Counted from the stretch's first letter, positions 46,301 to 54,285 are shown. The stretch is 55,663 nt of DNA from Beijerinckiaceae bacterium (GCA_947498445.1 CANMLK010000002.1:1-55663); one strand, 5' to 3'. Notes: generated from the letters alone by a model not told the origin. Made by a program: numbers and translations.

Positions 46301-46811
46301 TTCTGACCTTACTCAGCACGGACAGATGCGCAGAACCGGCGGCCAGCGTTTCAGCAAGGCGCCCGCCCGCTGCAAGCAGCGCTTGCTCGCCGTTGCGCAA
46401 CGCCTCTGCGGTGAGGCCGAACTCGTTTTCAAAATCCTTGCGCTCGGGCATGCCAGCAAACTGGCGAAACGTCGCTTCATCGCACTTGTCATTATCGGTG
46501 ACGCCGAGCAGCGTGTTCTGGCGCCCGGCGCGGCGACGAAAACTGAACGTGCGACCGTCCGCATGCAGCATTGTCGCAGCCAGTCGCAAATCGCCGCTCT
46601 TGAAGCGCACAACGCGGCAATCGTCGGATTTGATGCTCGGGGGAAAGCCGCAGATGAGATCGGCAAGCGCGCGCAGCGTCACCGACTTGCCCGCTTCGTT
46701 GCGGCCGAAAACAACATGCAGCGCCGCATCGCTGCGAAAATTCAAAACGCGATTTTCGAAGGGGCCGTACTTTTCAAGCGTCAGCGACGTGAGGCGCACA
46801 GGAGGCGTCAT
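43323..46811 (-). CDS. AAA-family ATPase, YhaN/SbcC-like
   Basis: A 1162-residue SMC/Rad50-like ATPase. The N-terminal half-ATPase has FGRNEAGKS (Walker A, residues 36-43) and LRALADLICGFPPS, typical of YhaN. The middle (about 180-990) is almost wholly Glu/Arg/Ala/Leu-rich coiled coil with a probable hinge. The C-terminal half-ATPase has a signature MSEGTRDQLFLALRLALL and Walker B PFIGDDLLASFDD followed by ILFTHH. It overlaps the yhaO-like gene by ATGA, the hallmark of an SbcCD/Rad50-Mre11-like pair. It probably powers DNA-end processing. The pair lies between trpB and trpA. Confidence 0.9.
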   Translation of the reverse strand: MTPPVRLTSLTLEKYGPFENRVLNFRSDAALHVVFGRNEAGKSVTLRALADLICGFPPSIKSDDCRVVRFKSGDLRLAATMLHADGRTFSFRRRAGRQNTLLGVTDNDKCDEATFRQFAGMPERKDFENEFGLTAEALRNGEQALLAAGGRLAETLAAGSAHLSVLSKVRSQLQDDAAALYLSSGRKKLLNDAIERFQTAGKDFRAAVVTGDALKRARDVLDEAETHRLQINERHRDMERRKKLLERAQRTRDKLRQRAQTLARLVEFSSLPEVGETTFTAWSKACERETILVQEIAAAEAKLDELENQAIGLDPSRDLLAAAGEIGQLLEARGAAKGSNDDLPKREEAFRAALQKLQEAARALGLADADANANALIDSMPNDLALTRVRELLRRRIALQAARESAKGRVEKALLRQRALDQSGGQRADDPTHLLNLFATFADISALVKSLREQGAHLEEQSARLAQEAQRLTPSMQLENLLRAPLPDLALIEAHLRRATAFDESEREIERNEKALAQRIAETEQAMRDLARQGDISSPEDMRNARRQRDAAVDALEVQCETDPRERATRFAGLRSVISDADRQADNLLSGADRAARQRQLTDTLAQVQIENAALVERRSACAQQSAVFNEDWRALWAGCGFAPLTPARMRDWRMKAAALVERYDNLSGARAAYNAASAECVERVARLRLFAQHAGVQADGEAPVAELHNQVRIALEAVQKAWSDGRQREAEMASAANDMAEAEKEITELDEREALASRDWREALATLALGADASVAEAEEALRLWAGAIGDLGHYRENGRRVTAIRRDIETFELRVADMCARLCPDIAGETPWRIVDVLIERRDAARAAFTSLELLARQREQASEKVDGLRKQLAVSRDVIAAAATTLGLSEENLSAALAQIAERLELVEANKTLCRDIAASGDGLTPEQLEAEQGDIDFDVLPAELAALDAQKNAVLEDLQCAAIASEAARKALAELEAGRDAPSRILEQKQAASELLDIARDWLLRMGAAKLAGVAMEQHRRRNQDPVIAAASGLFAHATGGAFSGVVVDLDDDGQPLLKGVRPDGARLTTEAMSEGTRDQLFLALRLALLGQRSADPMPFIGDDLLASFDDERTAHTIEMMSEFGLQRQTILFTHHGHVVDAARARLGGRLDVVDLGL

Positions 46812-48049
46812 GGCTTGGCGCCTTTTTGAAATTCGCCTGCCAGATAGCGGCGAGATGCACTTGGCGAGGCGTCGGGCAAAACTTCCTGATCGAAAACGTC
46901 CTGCAATTCGCGGGGCAATTTCTGGCGTATTTCGCTAGCCAGCGCTTCATATTGCGCCGCAAACTCAGGGTCTGCCGCAGCTTCATCCAGGATTGCATCA
47001 AAGCTGAGAGACTTTGTTTCAAGCCCTGAATCCACGCGGCGCAGAGGCTTCGTGTCGAGCCTGATTTTTTCGATCCAGCATTGTGCGGAAACGCGTTCGG
47101 CCACGCCCAACACCTGATCTTCAAGCGTCGCGCGATCGACCAGCAAACTGTCGTGAAGCGCCGTCTGCCCGCCAATGGTGATGCGCGCGGCAAGCGCCTT
47201 GCCAGCGGCGGCTGCGTAAGCCTGATCAAGTTGATCGTGGACGAGCGCGCACAGCGCGTCGATATCGTCGCAATTGGCGGCGTCGATCTGCACATGCGCC
47301 CAGCGCGCAGCGTCAAGCTCGATAGGCTGCGTGTCGACGATGCGCCCGTCATCCACCGTAACGCGCATGGCGCCTTTTACGCCCGTCTCGCGGATGCTGC
47401 GGCCCTGCAGATTGCCGGGGTAAACAATCCACGGATCGCGCGCCACGATCTCGGCCTGATGCACATGGCCCAGCGCCCAATAATCGTAGCCGAAGTTGCG
47501 CAAGTCGTTGATGGCGGACGGCGCGTAAGGATCGTGGCCGGGCCGTCCGTCGAGCGACGTATGCAGCACGCCGATATTCAGCCAGCCTTCGCGCCGCAGC
47601 GGATAATTTGCGACGAAGCCATCCTCCACCGCGCGGTCTGGAAAGCCGCGCCCGTGCAGAACAGTGCGCAGAGGCTCGATTTCAAAACTGTCAGCTGTGC
47701 GCGTGGAAAACTCACGCACGTTGGTGGGCCATTGCAGACTGCGCGACATGCGGCTGGCGGCGTCATGATTGCCGCGCAGCATGAACACGGGAATGTTTGC
47801 GCGCTCCAGCTTCACAAGCTCGCGCATGAAAAAGAGGCCAGTGGAAACATCCTGCCAATCGCCGTCGAACACATCGCCGGCGATGATCAGAAAGGCCGCG
47901 TTCGAGCCAATCGCCTCATCCACCAGCGCCTGCACGGCGCGGCGGCCCGCCTGCGCAAAGAACGCCGCAGCCTCGGCATTCTTGCGCCCCAGCGCCGCGA
48001 GAGGGCTGTCGATGTGCAGATCAGCAGCGTGAATGAAGGAGAATCGCAT
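46808..48049 (-). CDS. DNA repair exonuclease, YhaO/SbcD-like metallophosphoesterase
   Basis: A 413-residue Mre11/SbcD-type nuclease. The calcineurin-like metal motifs are all present: HAADLHIDSPL (residues 7-17), AGDVFDGDW near 57, LRGNHD near 95 and YWALGHVHQA near 190. The C-terminal part matches the YhaO length rather than the shorter SbcD cap. It lies directly upstream of and overlapping the ATPase gene, so the two are coupled. The yhaON-like pair is probably a second SbcCD-like system; a classical sbcCD is not visible here. Confidence 0.9.
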   Translation of the reverse strand: MRFSFIHAADLHIDSPLAALGRKNAEAAAFFAQAGRRAVQALVDEAIGSNAAFLIIAGDVFDGDWQDVSTGLFFMRELVKLERANIPVFMLRGNHDAASRMSRSLQWPTNVREFSTRTADSFEIEPLRTVLHGRGFPDRAVEDGFVANYPLRREGWLNIGVLHTSLDGRPGHDPYAPSAINDLRNFGYDYWALGHVHQAEIVARDPWIVYPGNLQGRSIRETGVKGAMRVTVDDGRIVDTQPIELDAARWAHVQIDAANCDDIDALCALVHDQLDQAYAAAAGKALAARITIGGQTALHDSLLVDRATLEDQVLGVAERVSAQCWIEKIRLDTKPLRRVDSGLETKSLSFDAILDEAAADPEFAAQYEALASEIRQKLPRELQDVFDQEVLPDASPSASRRYLAGEFQKGAKP

Positions 48050-48074
48050 CGCGCAGTGTGATCCGCGCGCGGTG

Positions 48075-48119
48075 CTTACGTCAAATTGGCTTACGTCAAA
48101 TTGGCTCGCGTCAAATCGG
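48075..48119. repeat. Three-copy 15-bp tandem repeat upstream of the yhaO-like gene
   Basis: Units start at 48075, 48090 and 48105. The first two are identical (CTTACGTCAAATTGG) and the third differs at three bases. The array fills half of the 90-base gap between the trpB stop and the yhaO-like start, about 25 bases upstream of that start. Confidence 0.9.
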
Positions 48120-48139
48120 GCGAACGCTCAGGCACGCCC

Positions 48140-49384
48140 TCACATCCCGCCCAGATGCTCGGCGACGTTGAAGATGTCCTTGTCGCCTCGCCCGCACAGG
48201 TTCATCACCATCAGGTGATCCTGCGGCTTCTGCTGCGCCAGCTCGACCACCTTCGCCAGCGCGTGTGAGGGCTCAAGCGCGGGGATGATGCCTTCGAGCT
48301 TGCAGCAGAGCTGGAACGCTTCGAGCGCTTCCTTGTCGGTTGCCGACAGATACGTCACGCGGCCTGTGTCGCGCAGCCAGGCGTGCTCGGGGCCGATACC
48401 GGGATAATCGAGACCGGCGGATATCGAATGGCCTTCAAGAATCTGGCCGTCTTCGTTCTGCAGCAGATAGGTGCGGTTACCGTGCAGCACGCCGGGCTTG
48501 CCTCCCGCCAGCGAGGCGCAATGGCCGTCCGGCACATCAAGGCCGTGGCCTGCGGCTTCGACCCCATAGATTTCCACATTCTTGTCGTCGAGGAAGGGGT
48601 GGAACAGGCCGATGGCGTTGGAGCCGCCGCCGATGCACGCGATAAGCGAATCGGGCAAGCGGCCTTCCGCAGCCTGCATTTGCGTGCGCACTTCATCGCC
48701 GATAATGCACTGGAAGTCGCGCACCATGGCGGGATAGGGGTGCGGGCCCGCAGCCGTGCCTATGCAATAGAACGTGGTGTCGACGTTGGTCACCCAGTCG
48801 CGCAGCGCTTCGTTCATTGCGTCTTTCAGCGTGCGCGCGCCTGACTGCACGGGCACGACAGTGGCGCCCAGCATCTTCATGCGAAACACGTTGGGCTTCT
48901 GCCGCTCAACGTCGACGGCGCCCATGTAGACGATGCATTCAAGGCCATATTTTGCGCAGGCGGTTGCGGTCGCGACGCCATGCTGGCCAGCGCCCGTTTC
49001 CGCGATGATGCGCTTCTTGCCCATGCGCAGCGCAAGCTGGATCTGGCCCAGCACGTTGTTGATCTTGTGGGCGCCGGTGTGATTGAGCTCATCGCGCTTG
49101 AAATAGATTTTCGCGCCGCCGCTCAGGCCCTGCGCGCGCGCCAGCGCACGGGAGTGCTCGGTCATCCGCTCGGCGTAATAAAGCGGGCTTGGCCGGCCAA
49201 CGTAATGAGTGGCCAGATGCGCCAGTTCGGCCTTGAAAGATGGGTCCGCCTTGGCGGCCTCATAGGCCTGCTCGAGCTCGAGAATGAGCGGCATCAGGGT
49301 CTCGGCGACGAAGCGCCCGCCGAAAATGCCGAAATGGCCCGTCTCGTCTGGCCCGGTGCGGAATGAATTGAGATTGTCGTCCAC
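48140..49384 (-). CDS. trpB: Tryptophan synthase beta subunit
   Basis: PLP enzyme that condenses indole with serine to give tryptophan. Length is 414 residues. [15 protein letters not shown], the PLP-Lys segment [25 protein letters not shown] and the PLP phosphate loop IGGGSNAIG are all present. I chose the GTG at 49384 because AGGAG lies nine bases upstream and [18 protein letters not shown] is the family's N-terminus; the longer open frame to 49537 runs through a hairpin and is unconserved. It lies between ahpF and the yhaO-like gene instead of next to trpF and trpA. Confidence 0.95.
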   Translation of the reverse strand: MDDNLNSFRTGPDETGHFGIFGGRFVAETLMPLILELEQAYEAAKADPSFKAELAHLATHYVGRPSPLYYAERMTEHSRALARAQGLSGGAKIYFKRDELNHTGAHKINNVLGQIQLALRMGKKRIIAETGAGQHGVATATACAKYGLECIVYMGAVDVERQKPNVFRMKMLGATVVPVQSGARTLKDAMNEALRDWVTNVDTTFYCIGTAAGPHPYPAMVRDFQCIIGDEVRTQMQAAEGRLPDSLIACIGGGSNAIGLFHPFLDDKNVEIYGVEAAGHGLDVPDGHCASLAGGKPGVLHGNRTYLLQNEDGQILEGHSISAGLDYPGIGPEHAWLRDTGRVTYLSATDKEALEAFQLCCKLEGIIPALEPSHALAKVVELAQQKPQDHLMVMNLCGRGDKDIFNVAEHLGGM

Positions 49385-49464
49385 GGATAGCGCTCCTGTT
49401 GGGCGATCTTTTACAGGGTTTTTCCGGTGTGTGGTGCGGTTTTTGAGGCCCGGGACGAAACGAC

Positions 49465-49506
49465 GCCATCCCGGAGCAGCATGTTGCAGCTGTTCCGGGA
49501 CGGCGC
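49465..49506. promoter_or_regulatory. Long hairpin between ahpF and trpB
   Basis: 17-bp arms, CGCCATCCCGGAGCAGC (49465-49481) and its near-perfect complement (49490-49506, two G-T pairs), enclose an 8-base loop. It begins five bases after the ahpF stop on the minus strand. There is no T-run after it in either direction, so it is more likely an RNA-stability or attenuation element than a simple terminator. Confidence 0.6.
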
Positions 49507-49511
49507 GGCGG

Positions 49512-51098
49512 CTAGGCCGCCTGCTTCTCGCTTTCAACCACCGGCTGACGGATCAGGTGATCAAACGCCGAGAGCGCCGCCTTTGATCCCTCACCCATGG
49601 CGATGATGATTTGCTTGTAGGGCACAGTGGTGGCGTCACCCGCCGCGAACACGCCGGGGATCGACGTTTCACCGCGCGCATCCACCTCGATTTCACCGCG
49701 CGGCGACAGTTCCACCACGCCCTTCAGCCATTCGGTGTTCGGAACCAGGCCGATCTGTACAAACACGCCTTCCAGATCGAGGCGATGGATCTCGCCGCTG
49801 TCGCGATCCTTCACGGAGAGAGCAACAACCTTCGCGCCGTCGCCATGCACTTCAGTCGTCTGGCCGGAAGTGATGATCGAGACGTTCTTTAGCGAGCGCA
49901 GCTTGTTCTGAAGCACAGCGTCGGCGCGCAGCGTCTTGTCGAACTCGATCAGCGTGACGTGCGCCACAATGGCTGCCAGATCAATCGCCGCCTCAACGCC
50001 AGAATTGCCGCCGCCGATCACCGCAACGCGCTTGCCCTTGAAGAGCGGGCCGTCGCAATGGGGGCAATAGGCCACGCCCCGGTTGCGATATTCGTCTTCG
50101 CCGGGCGCGTTCATTTGCCGCCAGCGCGCGCCCGTCGACAAAACAAGCGTGCGGGCCTTCAGCGAGGCGCCATTCTCCAGCGTGATTTCATGCAGGCCGC
50201 CGGGTGTGGCTGACGGCTTCAGCGCGACCGCATTTTGCAGGTTCATGATGTCGACGCCGTATTCCTTCACGTGCTGTTCAAGCTGCGCGACGAGCTTGGG
50301 GCCTTCCGTATGCTGGACGGAAATGAAGTTCTCGATGCCCAGGGTGTCGAGCACCTGACCGCCGAAACGCTCGGCGGCGACGCCCGTGCGAATGCCCTTG
50401 CGGGCGGCATAGATCGCGGCTGCCGCGCCAGCAGGCCCGCCGCCGATGACGAGCACGTCGAAGGCTTCCTTCGTCTTGATCTTTTCAGCCGCGCGCGCCA
50501 CGGCGCCGGTGTCGAGTTTCGCGATGATCTGCTCGAGGTTCATGCGGCCGCTGCCGAAGAACTTGCCGTTCAGGAAAATGGCGGGCACGGCCATGATCTG
50601 ACGATCCTCGGCCTCCTTCTGAAACAGCGCGCCGTCGATGGCGACGTGAAGCACACGCGGGTTCACCGCGGCCATGAGGTTCAACGCCTGCACGACGTCA
50701 GGGCAGTTCTGGCAAGACAGGGAGAACCATGTCTCGAAGCGCAACTCGCCTTCAAGCGCGGCGATCTGCTCAAGGGTTTCCTTCGTCTCCTTGGGCGGAT
50801 GGCCGCCGATCTGCAAAAGCGCCAACACGAGCGACGTGAATTCGTGGCCCATGGGCAGACCCGCGAAGGTGGCGGAATGGTCCGTGCCGGTGCGGCGGAT
50901 TTCAAACGATGGCCTGCGCGCATCCGCGCCGTCCTTGCGCAGGCTGATCTTGCCGGCGGACACGGACACGATGTCCTCAAGCAGCGCCGCCGTTTCAGCC
51001 GACTGCTGGCTGGCGTCCAGCGACGCGATCAATTCAACTGGCAGGCGAACGCGTTCGAGATAGGCCTGGAGCTGGGATTTCAAATTGGCGTCGAGCAT
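49512..51098 (-). CDS. ahpF: Alkyl hydroperoxide reductase subunit F
   Basis: NADH-dependent flavoprotein that reduces AhpC. The N-terminal double thioredoxin-fold domain (about residues 1-200) carries the redox pair CQNCPD near 130; the C-terminal thioredoxin-reductase-like part has FAD-binding [17 protein letters not shown] near 217, the redox pair CPHCDG near 345, NAD-binding [11 protein letters not shown] near 365 and the final GVFAAGDAT. Length is 528 residues, close to the usual ~520. It follows ahpC by 132 bases that hold a strong hairpin. It is unusual to find it between trpF and trpB. Confidence 0.96.
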   Translation of the reverse strand: MLDANLKSQLQAYLERVRLPVELIASLDASQQSAETAALLEDIVSVSAGKISLRKDGADARRPSFEIRRTGTDHSATFAGLPMGHEFTSLVLALLQIGGHPPKETKETLEQIAALEGELRFETWFSLSCQNCPDVVQALNLMAAVNPRVLHVAIDGALFQKEAEDRQIMAVPAIFLNGKFFGSGRMNLEQIIAKLDTGAVARAAEKIKTKEAFDVLVIGGGPAGAAAAIYAARKGIRTGVAAERFGGQVLDTLGIENFISVQHTEGPKLVAQLEQHVKEYGVDIMNLQNAVALKPSATPGGLHEITLENGASLKARTLVLSTGARWRQMNAPGEDEYRNRGVAYCPHCDGPLFKGKRVAVIGGGNSGVEAAIDLAAIVAHVTLIEFDKTLRADAVLQNKLRSLKNVSIITSGQTTEVHGDGAKVVALSVKDRDSGEIHRLDLEGVFVQIGLVPNTEWLKGVVELSPRGEIEVDARGETSIPGVFAAGDATTVPYKQIIIAMGEGSKAALSAFDHLIRQPVVESEKQAA

Positions 51099-51131
51099 GA
51101 AACCGATCCTTGCGCCGCGCGGGTGGCGGGA

Positions 51132-51165
51132 CAGGCTCCGGGCGAGCGACCCCGCCCGGAGCCTG
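51132..51165. promoter_or_regulatory. Strong hairpin between ahpC and ahpF
   Basis: Perfect 13-bp arms CAGGCTCCGGGCG (51132-51144) and CGCCCGGAGCCTG (51153-51165) with an 8-base loop, 65 bases after the ahpC stop and 33 bases before the ahpF start. No T-run follows. Such hairpins often protect the 3' end of an upstream message. Confidence 0.65.
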
Positions 51166-51230
51166 GATAGAAAGTGCGCCGGGGAGGACGGCGCGCTTTC
51201 AACGGGGTAGCGTTCGTTGAGGATGAAGCG

Positions 51231-51794
51231 TCAGATCTTGCCAACGAGGTCGAGCGAGGGCGCCAGCGTCTTCTGGCCCTCTTCCCACTTGGCGGGGCAA
51301 ACTTCGCCGGGGTGGTTGCGGACGTACTGGGCCGCCTTGATCTTGCGGAGCAGTTCGGTTGCGCTGCGACCGACGCCGCCCGCGGTGACTTCAACGATCT
51401 GGATCTTGCCGTCGGGGTCGACAACGAAGCTGCCGCGGTCGGCAAGGCCGTCCTCTTCAATCATCACATCGAAGTTGCGGGTGATCTGGCCGGTTGGGTC
51501 GCCGACCATCGGGAACAGGATCTTGCCGATCGCGGGCGATGTCCCGTGCCAGGCCTTGTGGGCGAAATGCGTGTCGGTGGAGACCGAGTAGATTTCAACG
51601 CCCAGCTTGCTGAAGGCGACGTAATTGTCGGCGAGGTCTTCCAGCTCGGTCGGGCAAACGAAAGTGAAATCGGCCGGGTAGAAGAAGATCACCGACCATT
51701 TGCCCTTCAGGTCGGCGTCGCTGACGTCAACAAACTTGCCGTCGTGGAAAGCCTTGGCCTTGAAGGGTTTGATCTGGGTGTTGATGAGGGACAT
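51231..51794 (-). CDS. ahpC: Alkyl hydroperoxide reductase subunit C (2-Cys peroxiredoxin)
   Basis: Reduces hydrogen peroxide, organic hydroperoxides and peroxynitrite with electrons from AhpF. Length is 187 residues. Peroxidatic Cys47 lies in [14 protein letters not shown] and resolving Cys166 in GEVCPAKW. The N-terminal [20 protein letters not shown] is that of the AhpC1/bacterial type. The ATG at 51794 has GGAGCG six bases upstream; the longer open frame is unconserved. Probable OxyR operator at 51925-51947, about 130 bases upstream. No oxyR gene is in the window. Confidence 0.97.
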   Translation of the reverse strand: MSLINTQIKPFKAKAFHDGKFVDVSDADLKGKWSVIFFYPADFTFVCPTELEDLADNYVAFSKLGVEIYSVSTDTHFAHKAWHGTSPAIGKILFPMVGDPTGQITRNFDVMIEEDGLADRGSFVVDPDGKIQIVEVTAGGVGRSATELLRKIKAAQYVRNHPGEVCPAKWEEGQKTLAPSLDLVGKI

Positions 51795-51924
51795 GTCGCG
51801 CTCCGTAGCTGTTTTCGAGCTGACGGGCCGAAATCCTGTCCTATGACAAAAGTTCGCCGCCGCCGCTGTGCACTGCACAAATAGGCGTTGGCGACGATAG
51901 ATGGAAATCGGAAACCCATGAGTT

Positions 51925-51947
51925 TTTGATAGGCGATGCCTATCAAA
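51925..51947. promoter_or_regulatory. Probable OxyR operator of ahpCF
   Basis: Perfect 10-bp arms TTTGATAGGC and GCCTATCAAA around GAT contain the OxyR half-site pattern ATAG-N7-CTAT exactly. It touches the last base of the trpF stop codon, 131 bases upstream of the ahpC start. A smaller palindrome, TGTGCA-C-TGCACA (51867-51879), lies between it and ahpC. Confidence 0.7.
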
Positions 51948-52625
51948 TCACGCGGCGCGGGTTCGCTGGATGAAGTCGCGGATCATCGCCGCGTCCTTCA
52001 CCCCGGGCGAACTTTCAACGCCCGAGGACACGTCGACGCCGGGGGCGCGCGTGACGGCCAGCGCCTGCGCAACGTTGCCGGGGTTGATGCCGCCCGACAG
52101 CATCCATGGCAGGCCCGTCTGCACGCTCTTGAGGATGGTCCAGTCGAAGGCCGCGCCGTTACCGCCGGGCAGGATGGCGCCTTTTGGCGGGCGGGCATCA
52201 AAGATCAGCCGGTCGGCGGCGTGTTCATAGGCGGCGACCGCGGCCAGATCGTCCGGCCCGCTGACATGGATCGCCTTCATCACGGGCAGGCCAAAGCGGC
52301 GCTTGAGATCGAGCACGCGCTCATGCGTTTCCTTGCCGTGCAGCTGCAGAAGGTCCGGGCGGGCGGCCTCGATCGCCGCGTCCAGAAATGCGTCCGTGGC
52401 GTCCACGGACAGCGCCACTTTAAGCGAGCGGCCCTGCGCCTGCGCGCCCAGCGCCATGGCGTCATCCAGGTTGAGATTTCGCGGGCTCGGCGGGAAGAAG
52501 ACAAACCCCACCATGTCGGCGCCAGCCTCCAGCGCCGCCTCCAGCGTCTCTGGCGTCGAAAGACCGCAAATCTTGATGAGAGTGCGTATAGGCGGGTGCA
52601 TGGGCGGGTACATGGGCGGGTGCAT
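51948..52625 (-). CDS. trpF: Phosphoribosylanthranilate isomerase
   Basis: Isomerises N-(5'-phosphoribosyl)anthranilate in tryptophan synthesis. TIM-barrel protein with the N-terminal KICGLSTPETLEAAL (catalytic Cys), the VGFVFFPPSPRN segment, LLQLHGKET, catalytic Asp in LIFDARPPKG, and the phosphate site LSGGINPGNV followed by GVDVSSGVESSPGVKD. Length is 225 residues from 52625. A 12-bp tandem repeat supplies three in-frame ATGs (52625, 52613, 52601), none with a clear ribosome-binding site; the shortest (217 residues) best fits the family. Confidence 0.93.
   Translation of the reverse strand: MHPPMYPPMHPPIRTLIKICGLSTPETLEAALEAGADMVGFVFFPPSPRNLNLDDAMALGAQAQGRSLKVALSVDATDAFLDAAIEAARPDLLQLHGKETHERVLDLKRRFGLPVMKAIHVSGPDDLAAVAAYEHAADRLIFDARPPKGAILPGGNGAAFDWTILKSVQTGLPWMLSGGINPGNVAQALAVTRAPGVDVSSGVESSPGVKDAAMIRDFIQRTRAA
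52594..52625. repeat. 12-bp tandem repeat at the trpF start
   Basis: Three units on the minus strand, ATGCACCCGCCC, ATGTACCCGCCC and a partial ATGCACCCGCC, encode M-H/Y-P-P blocks and repeat the start codon three times. Confidence 0.88.
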
Positions 52626-52682
52626 AGCAGACCAGACGGCGGCGGGGAAAGGGCGCCCCGCCGCCGTCTCAGAGTTGAACGC

Positions 52683-53540
52683 CTACGCTTTCACAAACTT
52701 GAGCAGAAAGCGGTCGCTCTCCCCTATCGCGGCGTATTTTTCGCGGTCCTGATCCTTGAGGCGGTAGCTGGGCGGCAAAGTCCACACGCCAGCGGGATGG
52801 TCTTTCGTGTCTTTCGGATTGGCTTTCGCCTCTGACGTTCCGGCGAGCTTGAAGCCGGCCTTCTCGATCAGGGCGATGGCGTAATCCTGCCGGATGTAGC
52901 CAGACTTCATCTGCGCGTCCTGGCTCATGTCTGTGCGGCCACGATGGTCCGAAACGCCCAGAACGCCGCCGGGCTTGAGCGCCTTGCGAAAGGCCTCCAG
53001 CGCGCCTTCGATCTGGTCGCGATCGATCCAGTTATGCAGATTGCGGAAGGTGAGCACGAAGTCGGCGGAGGCGTCGGGCGCCGCCACACGTGTAGTGGGA
53101 TTGAAGCGCGTCACTTCGACCTTGCCATAGGTTGCGGGATCGGCTGCGAGTTTGGCCAGCAGGCGGTCATGATCGACGATGTAGGACTCGCGCTTTTCTT
53201 CCTCACCGCGCCCGCCCGCAACGTATTTGCCCTTGTCCTTCAGGTAGGGTGCCAGAATTTCCAGCCAGTAGCCAACGCTGCCGGGCAGAATTTCAACGAC
53301 GGTGTGATTGGGCTGGATGCCGAAGAACGAAAGCGACTCGCGTGGCGCACGCCAGCGGTCGCGGGCGCGATTGTTGGGGCTGCGGTTTGACCCGGCGAGG
53401 GCGGCGCCAAGCGCGTCGGCTGGCGCATCGACTGACAAAGACTGCGCGAAGGCGCCGCCAATGCCCGCGACGGATGCGGCGCCGATCAGCGCCGCGCGGC
53501 GCGAAATTTCAAAAGAGTTCGCTTCTGTCCTGCCAGCCAT
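52683..53540 (-). CDS. Tat-exported class-I SAM-dependent methyltransferase-like protein
   Basis: A 285-residue protein with a twin-arginine-type signal: SRRAALIGAASVAGIGGAFAQ (about residues 13-33). The mature part is a Rossmann-type methyltransferase: VVEILPGSVGYWLEILAPYL (motif I position, about 81-100), a FVLTFRNLHNWID segment near 160 and LKPGGVLGVSDHR near 190, where the family has motif VI-like GG. Motif I has PGSVGY rather than a Gly triplet, so SAM binding is not certain. Periplasmic SAM enzymes are unusual since SAM is cytoplasmic; homologues with the same signal are known to me only as uncharacterised. It lies between lapA and trpF. Start ATG at 53540. Confidence 0.75.
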   Translation of the reverse strand: MAGRTEANSFEISRRAALIGAASVAGIGGAFAQSLSVDAPADALGAALAGSNRSPNNRARDRWRAPRESLSFFGIQPNHTVVEILPGSVGYWLEILAPYLKDKGKYVAGGRGEEEKRESYIVDHDRLLAKLAADPATYGKVEVTRFNPTTRVAAPDASADFVLTFRNLHNWIDRDQIEGALEAFRKALKPGGVLGVSDHRGRTDMSQDAQMKSGYIRQDYAIALIEKAGFKLAGTSEAKANPKDTKDHPAGVWTLPPSYRLKDQDREKYAAIGESDRFLLKFVKA

Positions 53541-53597
53541 GGCCTTCGTCCCCCGTGAGATCGAAAGCCTAATGCAGGACGGCTTACAGCACCAGCG

Positions 53598-53942
53598 TCA
53601 CGCCAGCGTGCTATTGCCGGGTGCCGGCAACGTCGCGAAAGCGTTGACCTGCGAGCGCAACCGGTCGGCCTCGACCCGTTGACGATTGGCCTCCGCCTGC
53701 GCCTGACGCGCCGCGCGCCGGTTGCTGCCATGACGCAACCACGCGCCTGCGCCGCCAATCAGAACGCCGACGATGACGGACACTAGAACCACGAGGAACA
53801 GCGGCGCGGCGAAAGTAAGATTTTCGGACGGTGGCGGAAATGGGTCCACGACAATTGTCACCGGCGCGCGATTGGCGACAGCCAGCATAATGACGACAAG
53901 CGCCACCGGGACAAGGAGAAGCCATTTCAGAAGGGTGGTCAT
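53598..53942 (-). CDS. lapA: LapA-domain (DUF1049) membrane protein
   Basis: A 114-residue inner-membrane protein with two hydrophobic segments (about residues 4-22 and 46-68) and an Arg/Ala/Gln-rich coiled-coil tail. This matches the LapA/DUF1049 family, which in E. coli works with LapB in controlling LpxC and lipopolysaccharide synthesis. No lapB is adjacent. Its position between ihfB and trpF is common in Hyphomicrobiales. The ATG at 53942 has GGAGCG upstream. Confidence 0.82.
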   Translation of the reverse strand: MTTLLKWLLLVPVALVVIMLAVANRAPVTIVVDPFPPPSENLTFAAPLFLVVLVSVIVGVLIGGAGAWLRHGSNRRAARQAQAEANRQRVEADRLRSQVNAFATLPAPGNSTLA

Positions 53943-54000
53943 CGGCGCTCCATTTGTATCTAACGCCGAACGTCAAAAAACGTGGACTCAAAAAGACGCG

Positions 54001-54285
54001 TCAGGCTTTGATGTTCAGCCGTTCGCGCATTTCCTTGCCTGTCTTGAAGAACGGCACGTACTTTTGCTGCACTTCAACGTGCTGACCCGTGCGTGGGTTG
54101 CGTCCGACGCGCGCATCTCGCTGCTTGACGGAAAATGCGCCAAAGCCGCGCAATTCAACACGATCACCGCGCGATAGCGCGTTGGTGATTTCGCCAAGAA
54201 TCGCATTCACGATATTCTCCATGTCCCTTAGATAGAGATTTGGGTTCTTATCAGCGATCCGCTGCACCAGTTCCGATTTGATCAC
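54001..54285 (-). CDS. ihfB: Integration host factor subunit beta
   Basis: A 94-residue DNA-bending protein, partner of IhfA (not in the window). The HU/IHF signature [21 protein letters not shown], with the conserved Pro of the DNA-intercalating arm, and the N-terminal [17 protein letters not shown] are clear. It follows sppA by 50 bases and precedes lapA, the order usual in Hyphomicrobiales. Confidence 0.96.
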   Translation of the reverse strand: MIKSELVQRIADKNPNLYLRDMENIVNAILGEITNALSRGDRVELRGFGAFSVKQRDARVGRNPRTGQHVEVQQKYVPFFKTGKEMRERLNIKA

